64,000 bases of DNA from Kordia jejudonensis (GTDB taxonomy: Bacteria; Bacteroidota; Bacteroidia; Flavobacteriales; Flavobacteriaceae). The stretch lies in NCBI RefSeq assembly GCF_001005315.1, contig NZ_LBMG01000024.1, forward strand, positions 1 to 64,000, written 5' to 3'. Shown one piece after another: positions 27,361 through 35,048 of the stretch. The notes below the pieces were generated by a model, which did no database searches, had not been told where the DNA came from, and worked only from the letters and a program-made list of their open reading frames with translations. Position 1 is the first letter of the stretch. Each line of letters opens with the position of its first letter. The translations under genes were made by a program, and so were the position numbers.

Positions 27361-27368
27361 CAAAGCTA
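27361..27368 (-). promoter_or_regulatory. Predicted -7 element TAGCTTTG for the HAD-map-methyltransferase transcript
   Basis: TAGCTTTG on the minus strand fits TAnnTTTG and lies 28 bases before the ATG at 27332. It also overlaps the gap after the thioredoxin-like gene, so transcription could restart here. Confidence 0.5.
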
Positions 27369-27383
27369 CAAAGAATTCGCGTC

Positions 27384-27971
27384 TTATTCAGCATAACTGT
27401 GCTTGTATGCTTCTCCAGATAAAATGCTCAACATATCTTTTTCTAAAGAAGTCACAGGAAACTCTACAATTCTATTCAATTCTTTGCCATCTTTTAGAAA
27501 TATAAACGTTGGAACGTTGGTAATGTTGAAACCGTCTTCTAAATGTTCGGGCGTTTCTTTTTCTTCATCAACTGTGATCAATTCAATATCTCTTTCATTG
27601 ATTTCAAGTACATCGGTAATCTTGTAAAATTGCGGTACTTCACGCTGACTGTCTTCACACCAAGTTCCCATAAAGATTTTGATTTTCACATCTTTTGTCA
27701 AGGGTTTTATCGCGTCAAGCGTTTCTTTATCCGCAGAATACACGGCATATGTAGGACCAAACCAGACATCGTATGGCGCAGTTGCAATGGTTTCACGAAT
27801 TTGAACTCCTGTCAAAATTGGCAATTTTTCTCCTTCCTCTTCCGTTTCTGATTCGGTTTCTTCCGTAGTTGCAGTTACTTCCTCTTGAACAGGTTCAGGT
27901 GTTGGTGTTTTCTTTTCGTCTTTACACGCAAAAAAAGCAAGTGCTATAAAAATGTATATGATTTTTTTCAT
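27384..27971 (-). CDS. Thioredoxin-fold lipoprotein with WCEDS active site
   Basis: A 195-aa lipoprotein: signal YIFIALAFFAC with lipid-acceptor Cys16, then an acidic Glu/Thr-rich linker (20-50), then a thioredoxin fold. The active-site region reads MGTWCEDSQREVP, so Cys105 is kept but the second Cys of CxxC is Ser108. The cis-Pro loop NVPTFIFLKDG is present. A monothiol site suggests reduction or isomerisation by a mixed-disulfide route, or a non-redox binding role. It overlaps gpmI by one base (TAATG) and is thus coupled to it. Confidence 0.88.
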   Translation of the reverse strand: MKKIIYIFIALAFFACKDEKKTPTPEPVQEEVTATTEETESETEEEGEKLPILTGVQIRETIATAPYDVWFGPTYAVYSADKETLDAIKPLTKDVKIKIFMGTWCEDSQREVPQFYKITDVLEINERDIELITVDEEKETPEHLEDGFNITNVPTFIFLKDGKELNRIVEFPVTSLEKDMLSILSGEAYKHSYAE

Positions 27972-29488
27972 TAGATAAGTGATTTTTGAGTCATTAATTC
28001 AGGTTGAGGAATGCCAATCATCTGTAAAACTGTTGGTGCAATATCGCCCAAAACGCCATCTTTTATAGCTTTGATATCTTCATCAACTAAAATGATCGGA
28101 ACTGGATTGGTTGTATGTGCCGTGTTTGGACTTCCATCAGGATTGATCATGGTGTCGCAGTTTCCGTGATCGGCAATAACAATGGTACTATAACCATGTT
28201 TTTGTGCAACTTCAATGATTGCTTTGCTGCATTCGTCTACAACTTCACAGGCTTTTACGGCTGCCTGAAAATCTCCAGTGTGTCCAACCATGTCTGGATT
28301 GGCAAAATTTAAACAAACAAAATCAGCTTCTTCCGTTTCCAATTCAGGAATGATGGCATCACGAATATCATACGCGCTCATTTCAGGTTGTAAATCGTAG
28401 GTAGCTACTTTTGGAGATGGACATAGCAAACGTTTTTCGCCCTCAAAAGGTGTTTCTTGTCCGCCATTAAAGAAAAAGGTAACATGCGGATATTTTTCAG
28501 TTTCCGCGATACGAATTTGCTTTTTTCCATGTTTGGCTAACACTTCGCCTAACGTATCTTTTATATTTTCTTTATTGAAAACGACGTGTACATTTTTGTA
28601 CGATGCGTCATAATTTGTGAGTGTCACATAGTAGAGTGGAAGTGGTTTCATGCCAAAATCAGGAAAATCTTGCTGCGACAATACTTCCGTTAATTCGCGT
28701 CCACGATCGGTTCTAAAGTTGAAAAAGATTACGACATCGTCTTCTTTTATATTTCCAACAGGATTATTGTTAGCATCCGTCATGATAATCGGTTTGATGA
28801 ATTCATCCGTAACATCCGCATCATAACTTTGTTGTATACTTTCTGTAGCATTTATACTCAACGTACCTTTTCCGTTAACTAACGCGTCATAGGCAAGTTG
28901 TACACGTTCCCAACGTTTGTCTCTATCCATTGCATAATAACGTCCTGTGATGGTTGCTATTTTTGCATTGGTGTTTTTGCAAAATGTTTCTGTTTGAGCA
29001 ATAAAACCTTTTCCAGATTTTGGATCAACATCTCTTCCGTCTGTAAACGCATGAATAAATACATCTAACAATCCGTATGTGTCTGCAATATTTACTAAAC
29101 CTTCTAAATGATTGATGTGTGAATGTACGCCACCATTAGAAACCAAACCTAAGAAATGCACGGCTTTGTTGTTTGCCTTTGCATGTTTGAAAGCAGTTTT
29201 TAAGACCGCTTCATCTTTTAAGGTATCGTTTTGAATCGCCAAGTTGATTTTTGCTAAATCTTGATACACAATACGTCCGGCACCTAAATTCATATGTCCT
29301 ACTTCGCTGTTTCCCATTTGTCCTTCGGGCAAACCGACATTCATTCCATCGGTTAGTAAATTGGCATTTGGGTATGTTGTATATAAACTATTGATAAATG
29401 GAACATGTGCGTTTGCAATGGCAGAAACTTCAGGATTGGGCGATTTTCCCCATCCGTCCAAAATCATTAAAATAACTTTTTTATTCAT
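27971..29488 (-). CDS. gpmI: 2,3-bisphosphoglycerate-independent phosphoglycerate mutase
   Basis: Glycolytic and gluconeogenic interconversion of 3- and 2-phosphoglycerate in the cytoplasm, with Mn2+. At 505 aa it is the standard length. The N-terminal metal site LMILDGWG (Asp11), the phospho-serine Ser61 in GNSEVGHMNLGAGR, the GLVSNGGVHSH and TDGRDVDP substrate loops, and the C-terminal FANPDMVGHTG and IADHGNCD metal ligands are all present. The ATG at 29488 is the start. A coupled thioredoxin-like lipoprotein follows. Confidence 0.97.
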   Translation of the reverse strand: MNKKVILMILDGWGKSPNPEVSAIANAHVPFINSLYTTYPNANLLTDGMNVGLPEGQMGNSEVGHMNLGAGRIVYQDLAKINLAIQNDTLKDEAVLKTAFKHAKANNKAVHFLGLVSNGGVHSHINHLEGLVNIADTYGLLDVFIHAFTDGRDVDPKSGKGFIAQTETFCKNTNAKIATITGRYYAMDRDKRWERVQLAYDALVNGKGTLSINATESIQQSYDADVTDEFIKPIIMTDANNNPVGNIKEDDVVIFFNFRTDRGRELTEVLSQQDFPDFGMKPLPLYYVTLTNYDASYKNVHVVFNKENIKDTLGEVLAKHGKKQIRIAETEKYPHVTFFFNGGQETPFEGEKRLLCPSPKVATYDLQPEMSAYDIRDAIIPELETEEADFVCLNFANPDMVGHTGDFQAAVKACEVVDECSKAIIEVAQKHGYSTIVIADHGNCDTMINPDGSPNTAHTTNPVPIILVDEDIKAIKDGVLGDIAPTVLQMIGIPQPELMTQKSLI

Positions 29489-29801
29489 TCGAGATTATTC
29501 TTTATTAAAAAACTAAAATAAGTGTATTTCATTACATAATAACAACCCAAACTCAAAAAACCATGCTTTTTTATCAAGGTTTATGAAATTCATAATGAAA
29601 GGTTGTTTTTTCTTATAAAATATCAAAAAAAGTATGTTAAGCAATCCTTAAAAAATTACATATAAAAAGGTAACGAAATCACTCTTTTTAAGAAGGCTTT
29701 AACACATTTTGATCTAAATAGTTAAGAATGTGTTATAAAAAGAAAATGCTTGCAACAATTTTTATTGGTTGTCGTCTCTTTAGTGTAATTAATAATTACA
29801 A
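29489..29801. other. AT-rich intergenic region, no gene seen
   Basis: The divergent region between gpmI and the ankyrin gene is 313 bases before the heptamer array. It is AT-rich with many A-runs. No convincing small gene or stem with T-run is seen. Promoters for both flanking genes should lie here. Confidence 0.6.
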
Positions 29802-29836
29802 AATCAACAATCATCAATTAAAAATCAACAACATTA
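29802..29836. repeat. Heptamer array touching the ankyrin-gene start codon
   Basis: In-phase units AATCAAC, AATCATC, AATTAAA, AATCAAC and AACATTA end at the A of the ATG. The array therefore occupies the ribosome-binding region of the next gene. Confidence 0.65.
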
Positions 29837-30225
29837 TGAGAAAAACAATTTTTATGATCGCTCTTATAGTAGGAGCTTCATTTACTACAGCTAATGCAAC
29901 AGAAAACGACACCAACACTGCAACCAACAAAGTAACCGTTACCAAAATTGTAAAGGTAAGTCCTTTTTGTGTGGCCATCGCAAAAGGCGATTTTGATACC
30001 GTAAAACGAATGATTCAGTTTGGAGAAAATGTAAATAAAAAGTCGAACGGAAAAACGCCACTAATGTACGCAGCTCGTTACAATAGAGTAAAAATTGCTT
30101 CTTTATTATTAGAAAACGGAGCGCGAGTTACACCAAAAGACGAAAATGGTCAGTCTGCTATTGATTATGCAGAATCTGCTCAGGCAAAAGAAGTAAAGAA
30201 AGTATTAATGAACGCATCAAAATAA
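29836..30225 (+). CDS. Exported ankyrin-repeat protein
   Basis: The open frame reaches upstream to 29728, but ATG 29836 gives a proper signal peptide (TIFMIALIVGASFTTANA), so a 129-aa protein is proposed. After a Thr/Asn-rich linker there are about two and a half ankyrin repeats: AIAKGDFDTVKRMIQFGENVN, NGKTPLMYAARYNRVKIASLLLENGARV and ENGQSAIDYAESAQAKEVKKVL. Ankyrin repeats bind protein partners; the partner is unknown. Likely periplasmic. A heptamer array lies immediately before the start. Confidence 0.85.
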   Translation: MRKTIFMIALIVGASFTTANATENDTNTATNKVTVTKIVKVSPFCVAIAKGDFDTVKRMIQFGENVNKKSNGKTPLMYAARYNRVKIASLLLENGARVTPKDENGQSAIDYAESAQAKEVKKVLMNASK

Positions 30226-30245
30226 ACGCAAGATTTCCTAAAAAG

Positions 30246-30378
30246 TAAAGAAGTTGTCTAAAAAGTAACAATTTCGTCAAACCTGATTCGGTTTCTCATA
30301 GCAGTTAAATAGTAGCGCTATGAGATGCTGGATCAAGTCTAAAATGACGGTTTTACAAGCTTTTCAGACAGCTTCTTT
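30246..30378. repeat. Long imperfect palindrome (REP/MITE-like)
   Basis: Outer arms 30246-30263 and 30359-30378 pair as AAGAAG, TGTCT, AAAAG against CTTTT, AGACA, CTTCTT. Inner arms CTCATAGC and GCTATGAG, plus GTCA and TGAC, continue the stem. The right inner part (TATGAGATGCTGGATCAAG) resembles the reverse complement of the element at 59721-59760. It ends in TTCTTTTT and lies between convergent genes, so it may also stop transcription. Confidence 0.6.
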
Positions 30379-30395
30379 TTATTTGCTATATTATT

Positions 30396-30569
30396 TTAAT
30401 TCTGTGGTGGCCATTTTTGACAAACATTGGCACCATAGCATAGTGTAATATTGATTGTTTCTACAGGACATCGATTTGTAAACTGTGGTCTTCCACCAGA
30501 AATAACACGTTGGTTTAACTGGCTAATTTCCTTTTTGTTCAATCGTAAATGAGTGGTCTTTTTTTTCAT
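30396..30569 (-). CDS. Short lanthipeptide-type precursor peptide, 57 aa
   Basis: This short frame encodes a clear member of the leader family: MKKKTTHLRLNKKEISQL, then a short stretch ending in Gly25-Gly26. The core (RPQFTNRCPVETINITLCYGANVCQKWPPQN) has three cysteines and several Thr. The ATG at 30569 is preceded on the minus strand by TATCTTTC (30597-30604), close to a -7 element. Leader similarity to the 13960 and 14261 peptides is strong while the core differs. No maturation gene is nearby. Final product unknown. Confidence 0.78.
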   Translation of the reverse strand: MKKKTTHLRLNKKEISQLNQRVISGGRPQFTNRCPVETINITLCYGANVCQKWPPQN

Positions 30570-30596
30570 GATTATTATTTTAAGTTATTTAAATAA

Positions 30597-30604
30597 GAAA
30601 GATA
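30597..30604 (-). promoter_or_regulatory. Possible -7 element TATCTTTC for the 57-aa precursor
   Basis: One mismatch to TAnnTTTG, 27 bases upstream of the ATG at 30569. Confidence 0.35.
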
Positions 30605-30682
30605 AATATTAAAATAAATTGAACAGTACTGTTTTACCATCAATTACAGTAGTGTTTTTAAGAATGAAAAATTACCAAATAC

Positions 30683-30793
30683 TTGAATAGTGATATAGTT
30701 TTTGAGTGTATGAGTTTAGTAGCTTACACTTCAATTAACAATAATAATTAATTTACCAAAGACCCAACACCCAAGACCCAAAACCCAACACCC
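30683..30793. repeat. 77-bp direct repeat copy 1 plus heptamer array
   Basis: The 77 bases 30683-30759 are repeated at 30848-30924 with four differences. Copy 1 is followed by five in-phase units: AAGACCC, AACACCC, AAGACCC, AAAACCC, AACACCC (30759-30793). Confidence 0.9.
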
Positions 30794-30847
30794 AAATGTA
30801 GAATTCAGAATTATGAAGTATCTAGAAATAACTTTGAACTTTAAACA

Positions 30848-30943
30848 TTGAATAGTGATGTAGTTTTTGAGTGTATGAGTTTAGTAGCTTACACTTTAAT
30901 TAAAAATAATAACTAATTTACCAACACCCAAGACCCAACACCC
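30848..30943. repeat. 77-bp direct repeat copy 2 plus heptamer array
   Basis: Second copy of the 77-bp sequence, ending in AACACCC, AAGACCC, AACACCC (30923-30943), just beyond the 3' end of the M48 peptidase gene. The region 30570-30949 holds no other gene that I can see. Confidence 0.9.
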
Positions 30944-30949
30944 AAAAAC

Positions 30950-31711
30950 CTACTGACGATATTTTTCAATAGCATCTTTAATACGTTGTATTCTATTCTC
31001 AGGATCGGGATGTGTACTTTGAAATTCTGGAGTTCTATTGGGTCCAGCCGCAGCTTTCAAAATCTTCATGACTTCAATCATGGCTTCAGGTTCGTAACCA
31101 GCGTATAACATTAAAACGACGCCCAATTCATCACTTTCCAATTCGTCATCACGTCCATTTTTTAGCAAAGTTTGTTGTCCAATTCCATTCACCATTCCGC
31201 CCATATCGGCACCGACAGAAGCGCCAGTAGAAACGGTTTTCCAAAAATCACTTTCAGCAATACGTTCGGCAGAATGTCGTCCTAGCACATGTCCAATTTC
31301 ATGCCCCAAAACACCAGCCAACTGATCATCATCCAATTTACTATACAAAGCATTTGTGATAAAAATTTGTCCGCCAGGTAAGGCAAACGCATTGATAGCT
31401 CTGTTGTCGGCAAGCAAATGAAATTCAAATCGATAATCTGATTCTTTCGCCATACTCATGTTTACCAACTTTTCGCCAATAAAATCTACACGTGCTTGCG
31501 CGCCAGGATCTGGATACAAACCACCATGTTGTTGTGCCATGGCATCTCTATTGGCAAAACCCAAAGCAACTTCGTCTTCGGTAGACATACTAATCGTTTG
31601 TGTACGTCCTGTATATTGGTTTTCTTCTTGATTAGAGCATTTTTTAAAGTAAGCAAACGCTACAATAGCGACTCCGATCAGCAGACGAATTTTGAACTTA
31701 TTTCCTCTCAT
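30950..31711 (-). CDS. M48 family metallopeptidase
   Basis: A 253-aa membrane-anchored or lipid-anchored peptidase (KIRLLIGVAIVAFAYFKKC). The zinc motif HEIGH is at residues 137-141, with the third ligand in ESDELG. NAFALPGGQIFITNALYSKL and GHVLGRHSAERIA are typical of the BepA/LoiP-like M48B group, which acts on misfolded envelope proteins. It ends at the second 77-bp repeat. The M15 peptidase gene lies upstream on the same strand, 37 bp away. Confidence 0.93.
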   Translation of the reverse strand: MRGNKFKIRLLIGVAIVAFAYFKKCSNQEENQYTGRTQTISMSTEDEVALGFANRDAMAQQHGGLYPDPGAQARVDFIGEKLVNMSMAKESDYRFEFHLLADNRAINAFALPGGQIFITNALYSKLDDDQLAGVLGHEIGHVLGRHSAERIAESDFWKTVSTGASVGADMGGMVNGIGQQTLLKNGRDDELESDELGVVLMLYAGYEPEAMIEVMKILKAAAGPNRTPEFQSTHPDPENRIQRIKDAIEKYRQ

Positions 31712-31748
31712 GATTGTTAAAAATTGGTGTTGTATAAAAGTACAAAAG

Positions 31749-32480
31749 TTAGCCTAAAAGCTCAGGATTGATATCTAAAATATTCTCTTTTATATACGAA
31801 TTGATAAAATGTTCGTCAAAATGCTCACTTCCTAGTAATTTTTCAGCTTGAAGCATCTCTTTGATATTCAGATTTTTATATTCCTGTAACATCGGTTTTG
31901 AAATGGGCGCATAACTATAATGCCAAGGTTCGTATTTAAAACCTTTACGACCAGCTTTGTCTGTATATACGATGTAAAAACCAAACGAATTTGCATTGTT
32001 TTCTAACCATTCGCGAAGTTTGCAAAATGGTCCGTCGCCGTGAAATTTTTTCGGAACCAATACATCGCCACTGTACGAAGCATTCTTGTCAATAATATCA
32101 ATATCGGTTGCCCAATGATGTCTGGAAGTTCCTGGAATTGTAGAATATTCTATAATTTTTTTAATAGCATTTATAGGCGATAAACCTTGTTTGGTAAAAC
32201 GTGTATACTTGCGTTCCCAAATACGATTTTGATGCGCATAATTGCGATAACTAGAAACCACATGAATGGAAATTCCGTCTTTTGCCGCTGCTTCGCGCAT
32301 TCGTACAAATGCATCATAGGCTTCTTTTCGCAATGAAAATCCGTTACCAAAAACGGCTGGATTTCCTTTTCCGATGAGTTCTAATTTTTTAGAATTTTGT
32401 ACGTTAAAAGCCATACTTGGTGCACTGTGCAATGCAATAGTTCCCAGTCCGAGAAGCTTCATGAAATTTGATCTATTCAA
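31749..32480 (-). CDS. M15 family D-alanyl-D-alanine carboxypeptidase (VanY-like)
   Basis: A 243-aa protein with the M15 zinc signature TSRHHWATDIDI (His and Asp ligands) and the WHYSY block containing the last His. It trims peptidoglycan stem peptides in the periplasm. The frame starts at TTG 32480, which overlaps the upstream gene by 8 bases and gives a Tat-like leader (NRSNFMKLLGLGT). The alternative ATG 32462 leaves a 10-bp gap but cuts this leader. The arrangement NRSNF lacks the second Arg of a classical twin-arginine motif, so the export route is uncertain. Confidence 0.9.
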   Translation of the reverse strand: MNRSNFMKLLGLGTIALHSAPSMAFNVQNSKKLELIGKGNPAVFGNGFSLRKEAYDAFVRMREAAAKDGISIHVVSSYRNYAHQNRIWERKYTRFTKQGLSPINAIKKIIEYSTIPGTSRHHWATDIDIIDKNASYSGDVLVPKKFHGDGPFCKLREWLENNANSFGFYIVYTDKAGRKGFKYEPWHYSYAPISKPMLQEYKNLNIKEMLQAEKLLGSEHFDEHFINSYIKENILDINPELLG

Positions 32481-33438
32481 GTTGAATTGATTTTAATAAG
32501 TTATCAAACGGAAGATAATAAATTTTTGAAGTTCCATTGCTTCCTTCGTTCATAACTTCTTTTAATTTTTTAAAATTTAAATTGGTATAGCTGGTCTGAA
32601 TTGTGCTTTTTTCACTCGTGTAGAAGAAATATTTCTTGTCAAAAGACACAAACGGACAATAATCTATTTGATCCGAATTGACTAAGTTTCCTAAAGAAAC
32701 AGCTTCTTGCCAAACTCCATTTTTACGAAAACTAATGTACAAATCGCCACGTCCTAAACTTCCTTTTCGTCCATACGAACCAAAAATAAGAAACGATTCA
32801 TCTGGACTTACATATGCGTTGTATTCATAGGTTTTTGTATTTACAACATCTAAACTCGTAGATGTTTGATAATTTCCGTCTTTCAGCTCACTTTTGTAAA
32901 TATCTTCTTTTCCTTTTGCGTCTTCACGTTCGGCGGTAAAATAAATAGTACCATTAGTTGCAATAGACGGATAATATTCGTTTTTGTCAGAATTGATCGT
33001 TTCAGGCAATCGCACAGGATTTTTCCATTCGCCGTTTACACGAGTTACATACCATAAATCGTAATCCTTTTTTGGAGTTATTCCGTTTCCGACAGGACGC
33101 TTAGATGCAAAAAATAATTGTTTTCCGTCGGGCGAGAATGCTGGTTCAATATCATGAAACTTTCCAGAGAATGCAGCAATTGTAAAAGCAGTCCATTTTC
33201 CGTTTACTTTTTTTGATGTTAGCAGTGTTCGAAATGCATTTTTTGGCGCATCCAGCGTAAAGAAAATTTCATCATTCGTTGGCGAAATTGCCATATCGCG
33301 TACATTTATATTTTTAAAATCGGGGAGATGTATAAAAACTTCAGGCGTATTAAAATCTTCCTTAAATGTAATCGTTTCAGGATTTTGTGCAAATATTTGC
33401 GAACTCATAAAAACGAGTAGGAGTAGCATTTTTTTCAT
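32473..33438 (-). CDS. Exported PD40/WD40-like beta-propeller protein
   Basis: A 321-aa protein when started at ATG 33438, which gives a good signal peptide (MLLLLVFMSSQIFAQ); the frame extends to 33471. Repeated TolB/PD40-type blades are visible: DIEPAFSPDGKQLFFASKRP, EYYPSIATNGTIYFTAER, EYNAYVSPDESFLIFGSYGR and DYCPFVSFDKKYFFYTSEK. Such propellers bind ligands or proteins in the periplasm. Its end overlaps the M15 peptidase start by 8 bases, so the two are likely coupled. Confidence 0.88.
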   Translation of the reverse strand: MKKMLLLLVFMSSQIFAQNPETITFKEDFNTPEVFIHLPDFKNINVRDMAISPTNDEIFFTLDAPKNAFRTLLTSKKVNGKWTAFTIAAFSGKFHDIEPAFSPDGKQLFFASKRPVGNGITPKKDYDLWYVTRVNGEWKNPVRLPETINSDKNEYYPSIATNGTIYFTAEREDAKGKEDIYKSELKDGNYQTSTSLDVVNTKTYEYNAYVSPDESFLIFGSYGRKGSLGRGDLYISFRKNGVWQEAVSLGNLVNSDQIDYCPFVSFDKKYFFYTSEKSTIQTSYTNLNFKKLKEVMNEGSNGTSKIYYLPFDNLLKSIQLE

Positions 33439-33517
33439 AAGAAATACTGTTTTTTGATTGATGATTTTCAAAGTACTTTATTTCCTTTTTTTGAAGCGTT
33501 AAAACGACGTTAATCTT

Positions 33518-33973
33518 TTAAGAAAACGTTTTTATCATCACAAAATGCAATCCGATTTTGGGAATTGAAAACGGCTCTCCATGTTTTTCATATCCCAATT
33601 TTTCATAAAACCGAACGGCAATTTCACGTGCATTCATCCACATAAATGTTCCGCCACGTTCTTGAATCATCGTTTCCGCTTTTGTAACCAATGCATCACC
33701 AATTCCTCTTTTTTGAAAACTAGTCAAGACTGCCATTCCGCGTAATTGAAACGCTTTTTCAACCTTCAAAGTTGCATGATCGCGTTCCAACAAACTCACA
33801 ACACCAACCAATTGTTCGTCTATAAAATAGCCAAGATGAAAGGTGGTTGGCAAATCATCTCCGTCAAAACGGGACGAATCTAGAGGTTTTCCTTCCCGCA
33901 AAACAGGATGTCGCACCTCATACGCTTTTTTGGCGGTAATCTCTTTAATTGTAAATGAAGTATCACTTTTCAT
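33518..33973 (-). CDS. GNAT family N-acetyltransferase
   Basis: A 151-aa protein from ATG 33973 (a GTG six bases earlier is possible). The acetyl-CoA-binding motif RGMAVLTSFQKRGIGDALV (motif A, R/QxxGxG/A as QKRGIG) and the YEKLGYEKHGEPF motif B are present. The start RHPVLREGKPLDSSRFDGDD resembles a common flavobacterial subgroup. The substrate is unknown. The gene stands alone, with a predicted -7 element just upstream. Confidence 0.9.
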   Translation of the reverse strand: MKSDTSFTIKEITAKKAYEVRHPVLREGKPLDSSRFDGDDLPTTFHLGYFIDEQLVGVVSLLERDHATLKVEKAFQLRGMAVLTSFQKRGIGDALVTKAETMIQERGGTFMWMNAREIAVRFYEKLGYEKHGEPFSIPKIGLHFVMIKTFS

Positions 33974-33998
33974 AATCACAAAAATTTAGTAGAATACT

Positions 33999-34006
33999 CA
34001 AAAGTA
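33999..34006 (-). promoter_or_regulatory. Predicted -7 element TACTTTTG for the 33518 acetyltransferase
   Basis: Matches TAnnTTTG on the minus strand, 25 bases before the ATG at 33973. Confidence 0.45.
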
Positions 34007-34065
34007 TCACTTATTTTGGAGTCTTTTTTTATAGAAATAAATTAATTTTGAATAAAAAGTACAGC

Positions 34066-34491
34066 ATGCAAATTACTTTTAAGTTACTCAATACGGAAGA
34101 AGCAGAAATCATTTTGCCATATTTGGATCTCATGAATTCACAAAAAGTACCGATGGATGTATTAAAAGAACGTTTTTCTGAAATGTTAGCGCAGAATTAC
34201 GAAGCTTTTGCCATTTATGACGGCGATCAAATGATCGGTTGTTTTGGTTTATGGCATATGACGCGTCATTATTGTGGAAAAAGTTTAGAGCCAGATCATG
34301 TTTACATTGAAGAAAGCTATCGAAGTAAGGGAATTGGTGCGCAATTATTTCAGTGGATTGAAACCTACGGAAAGGAAAAAGGAGTTACCACAATTGAGTT
34401 AAATACCTATATAGAAAATTTTCCTTCGCATAAGTTCTATTATAATCAAGGATTTATAGCTCGCGGATATCATTTTCTGAAAAAAATCTAA
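34066..34491 (+). CDS. GNAT family N-acetyltransferase
   Basis: A 141-aa protein from ATG 34066; the frame begins at TTG 34048, but the ATG starts the family fold (MQITFKLLNTEEAE). Motif A is DHVYIEESYRSKGIGAQLF and motif B KFYYNQGFIARGYHFLKKI. It is divergent from the 33518 acetyltransferase and lies directly before the tRNA promoter. The substrate is unknown. Confidence 0.9.
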   Translation: MQITFKLLNTEEAEIILPYLDLMNSQKVPMDVLKERFSEMLAQNYEAFAIYDGDQMIGCFGLWHMTRHYCGKSLEPDHVYIEESYRSKGIGAQLFQWIETYGKEKGVTTIELNTYIENFPSHKFYYNQGFIARGYHFLKKI

Positions 34492-34498
34492 AAAAATA

Positions 34499-34531
34499 TT
34501 TGGAAAGTAAAATTCTGTTTAACTATATTTG
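34499..34531 (+). promoter_or_regulatory. Promoter of tRNA-Gly
   Basis: TTTGG at 34499-34503 and TATATTTG at 34524-34531 match the -33 TTTG and -7 TAnnTTTG elements with 20 bases between. The -7 ends 9 bases before the tRNA. Confidence 0.75.
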
Positions 34532-34540
34532 CATCCGCTT

Positions 34541-34613
34541 GCGAAAGTAGCTCAGTTGGTAGAGCGTCAGCCTTCCAAGCTGAATGTCGCCGGTTCGAAC
34601 CCGGTCTTTCGCT
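34541..34613 (+). tRNA. tRNA-Gly (anticodon TCC)
   Basis: A full cloverleaf is visible. The acceptor stem GCGAAAG pairs with CTTTCGC, the D-arm contains GCTCAGTTGGTAGAGC, the anticodon stem TCAGC/GCTGA encloses loop CTTCCAA with anticodon TCC at 34574-34576, and the T-arm GCCGGTTCGAACCCGGT follows. The discriminator is T and CCA is not encoded. Confidence 0.97.
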
Positions 34614-34624
34614 CAACACTAAAG

Positions 34625-34650
34625 CCGATTCTTTTTGAATCGGTTTTTTT
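34625..34650 (+). terminator. Terminator after tRNA-Gly
   Basis: CCGATTC (34625-34631) and GAATCGG (34637-34643) form a perfect 7-bp stem with loop TTTTT, followed by a T-run. Confidence 0.93.
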
Positions 34651-35048
34651 TATTTTGTGAAACTCAATTTTAAGAAGTCTGTATGACAAACTCAAAATGG
34701 TTAGTTGAACTAATTTCGTAGAAAAGCAGAAGTTTGTGAAAGTACAGTATTAGGTTAACTTGAGCTCGATGTGAAAATTTAGTTTGATACTTTTCTTTTC
34801 CGAAGTATAGCAGGAATTTTCCGTTAAAAATTTTTGAAGCCTTGGAAAAAATTTAGGGAAATTCATGCGGTTTTAGTTTTTCCAAAAAAGAAAAACTAAA
34901 AATACCTCTGGAAAAGTTCCCTTTCTTTTGTTTCTTTTCTTTGGGAAAGCAAAGAAAATGAAAATAAGATGCGGAAAATGTGTTATTAAGCAGAGAATTT
35001 TAAGACTTAATTTTTAATTTGAATTACTTATGTAGAACTGATGTTAAG
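34651..35048. other. Intergenic region with two perfect hairpins
   Basis: No gene is seen. Two perfect inverted repeats occur. TTTTAGTTTTTC (34871-34882) pairs with GAAAAACTAAAA (34890-34901). TTTTCTTTG (34935-34943) pairs with CAAAGAAAA (34950-34958). Neither has a following T-run. The style is that of a dispersed flavobacterial non-coding repeat, which cannot be checked inside one window. Confidence 0.6.
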
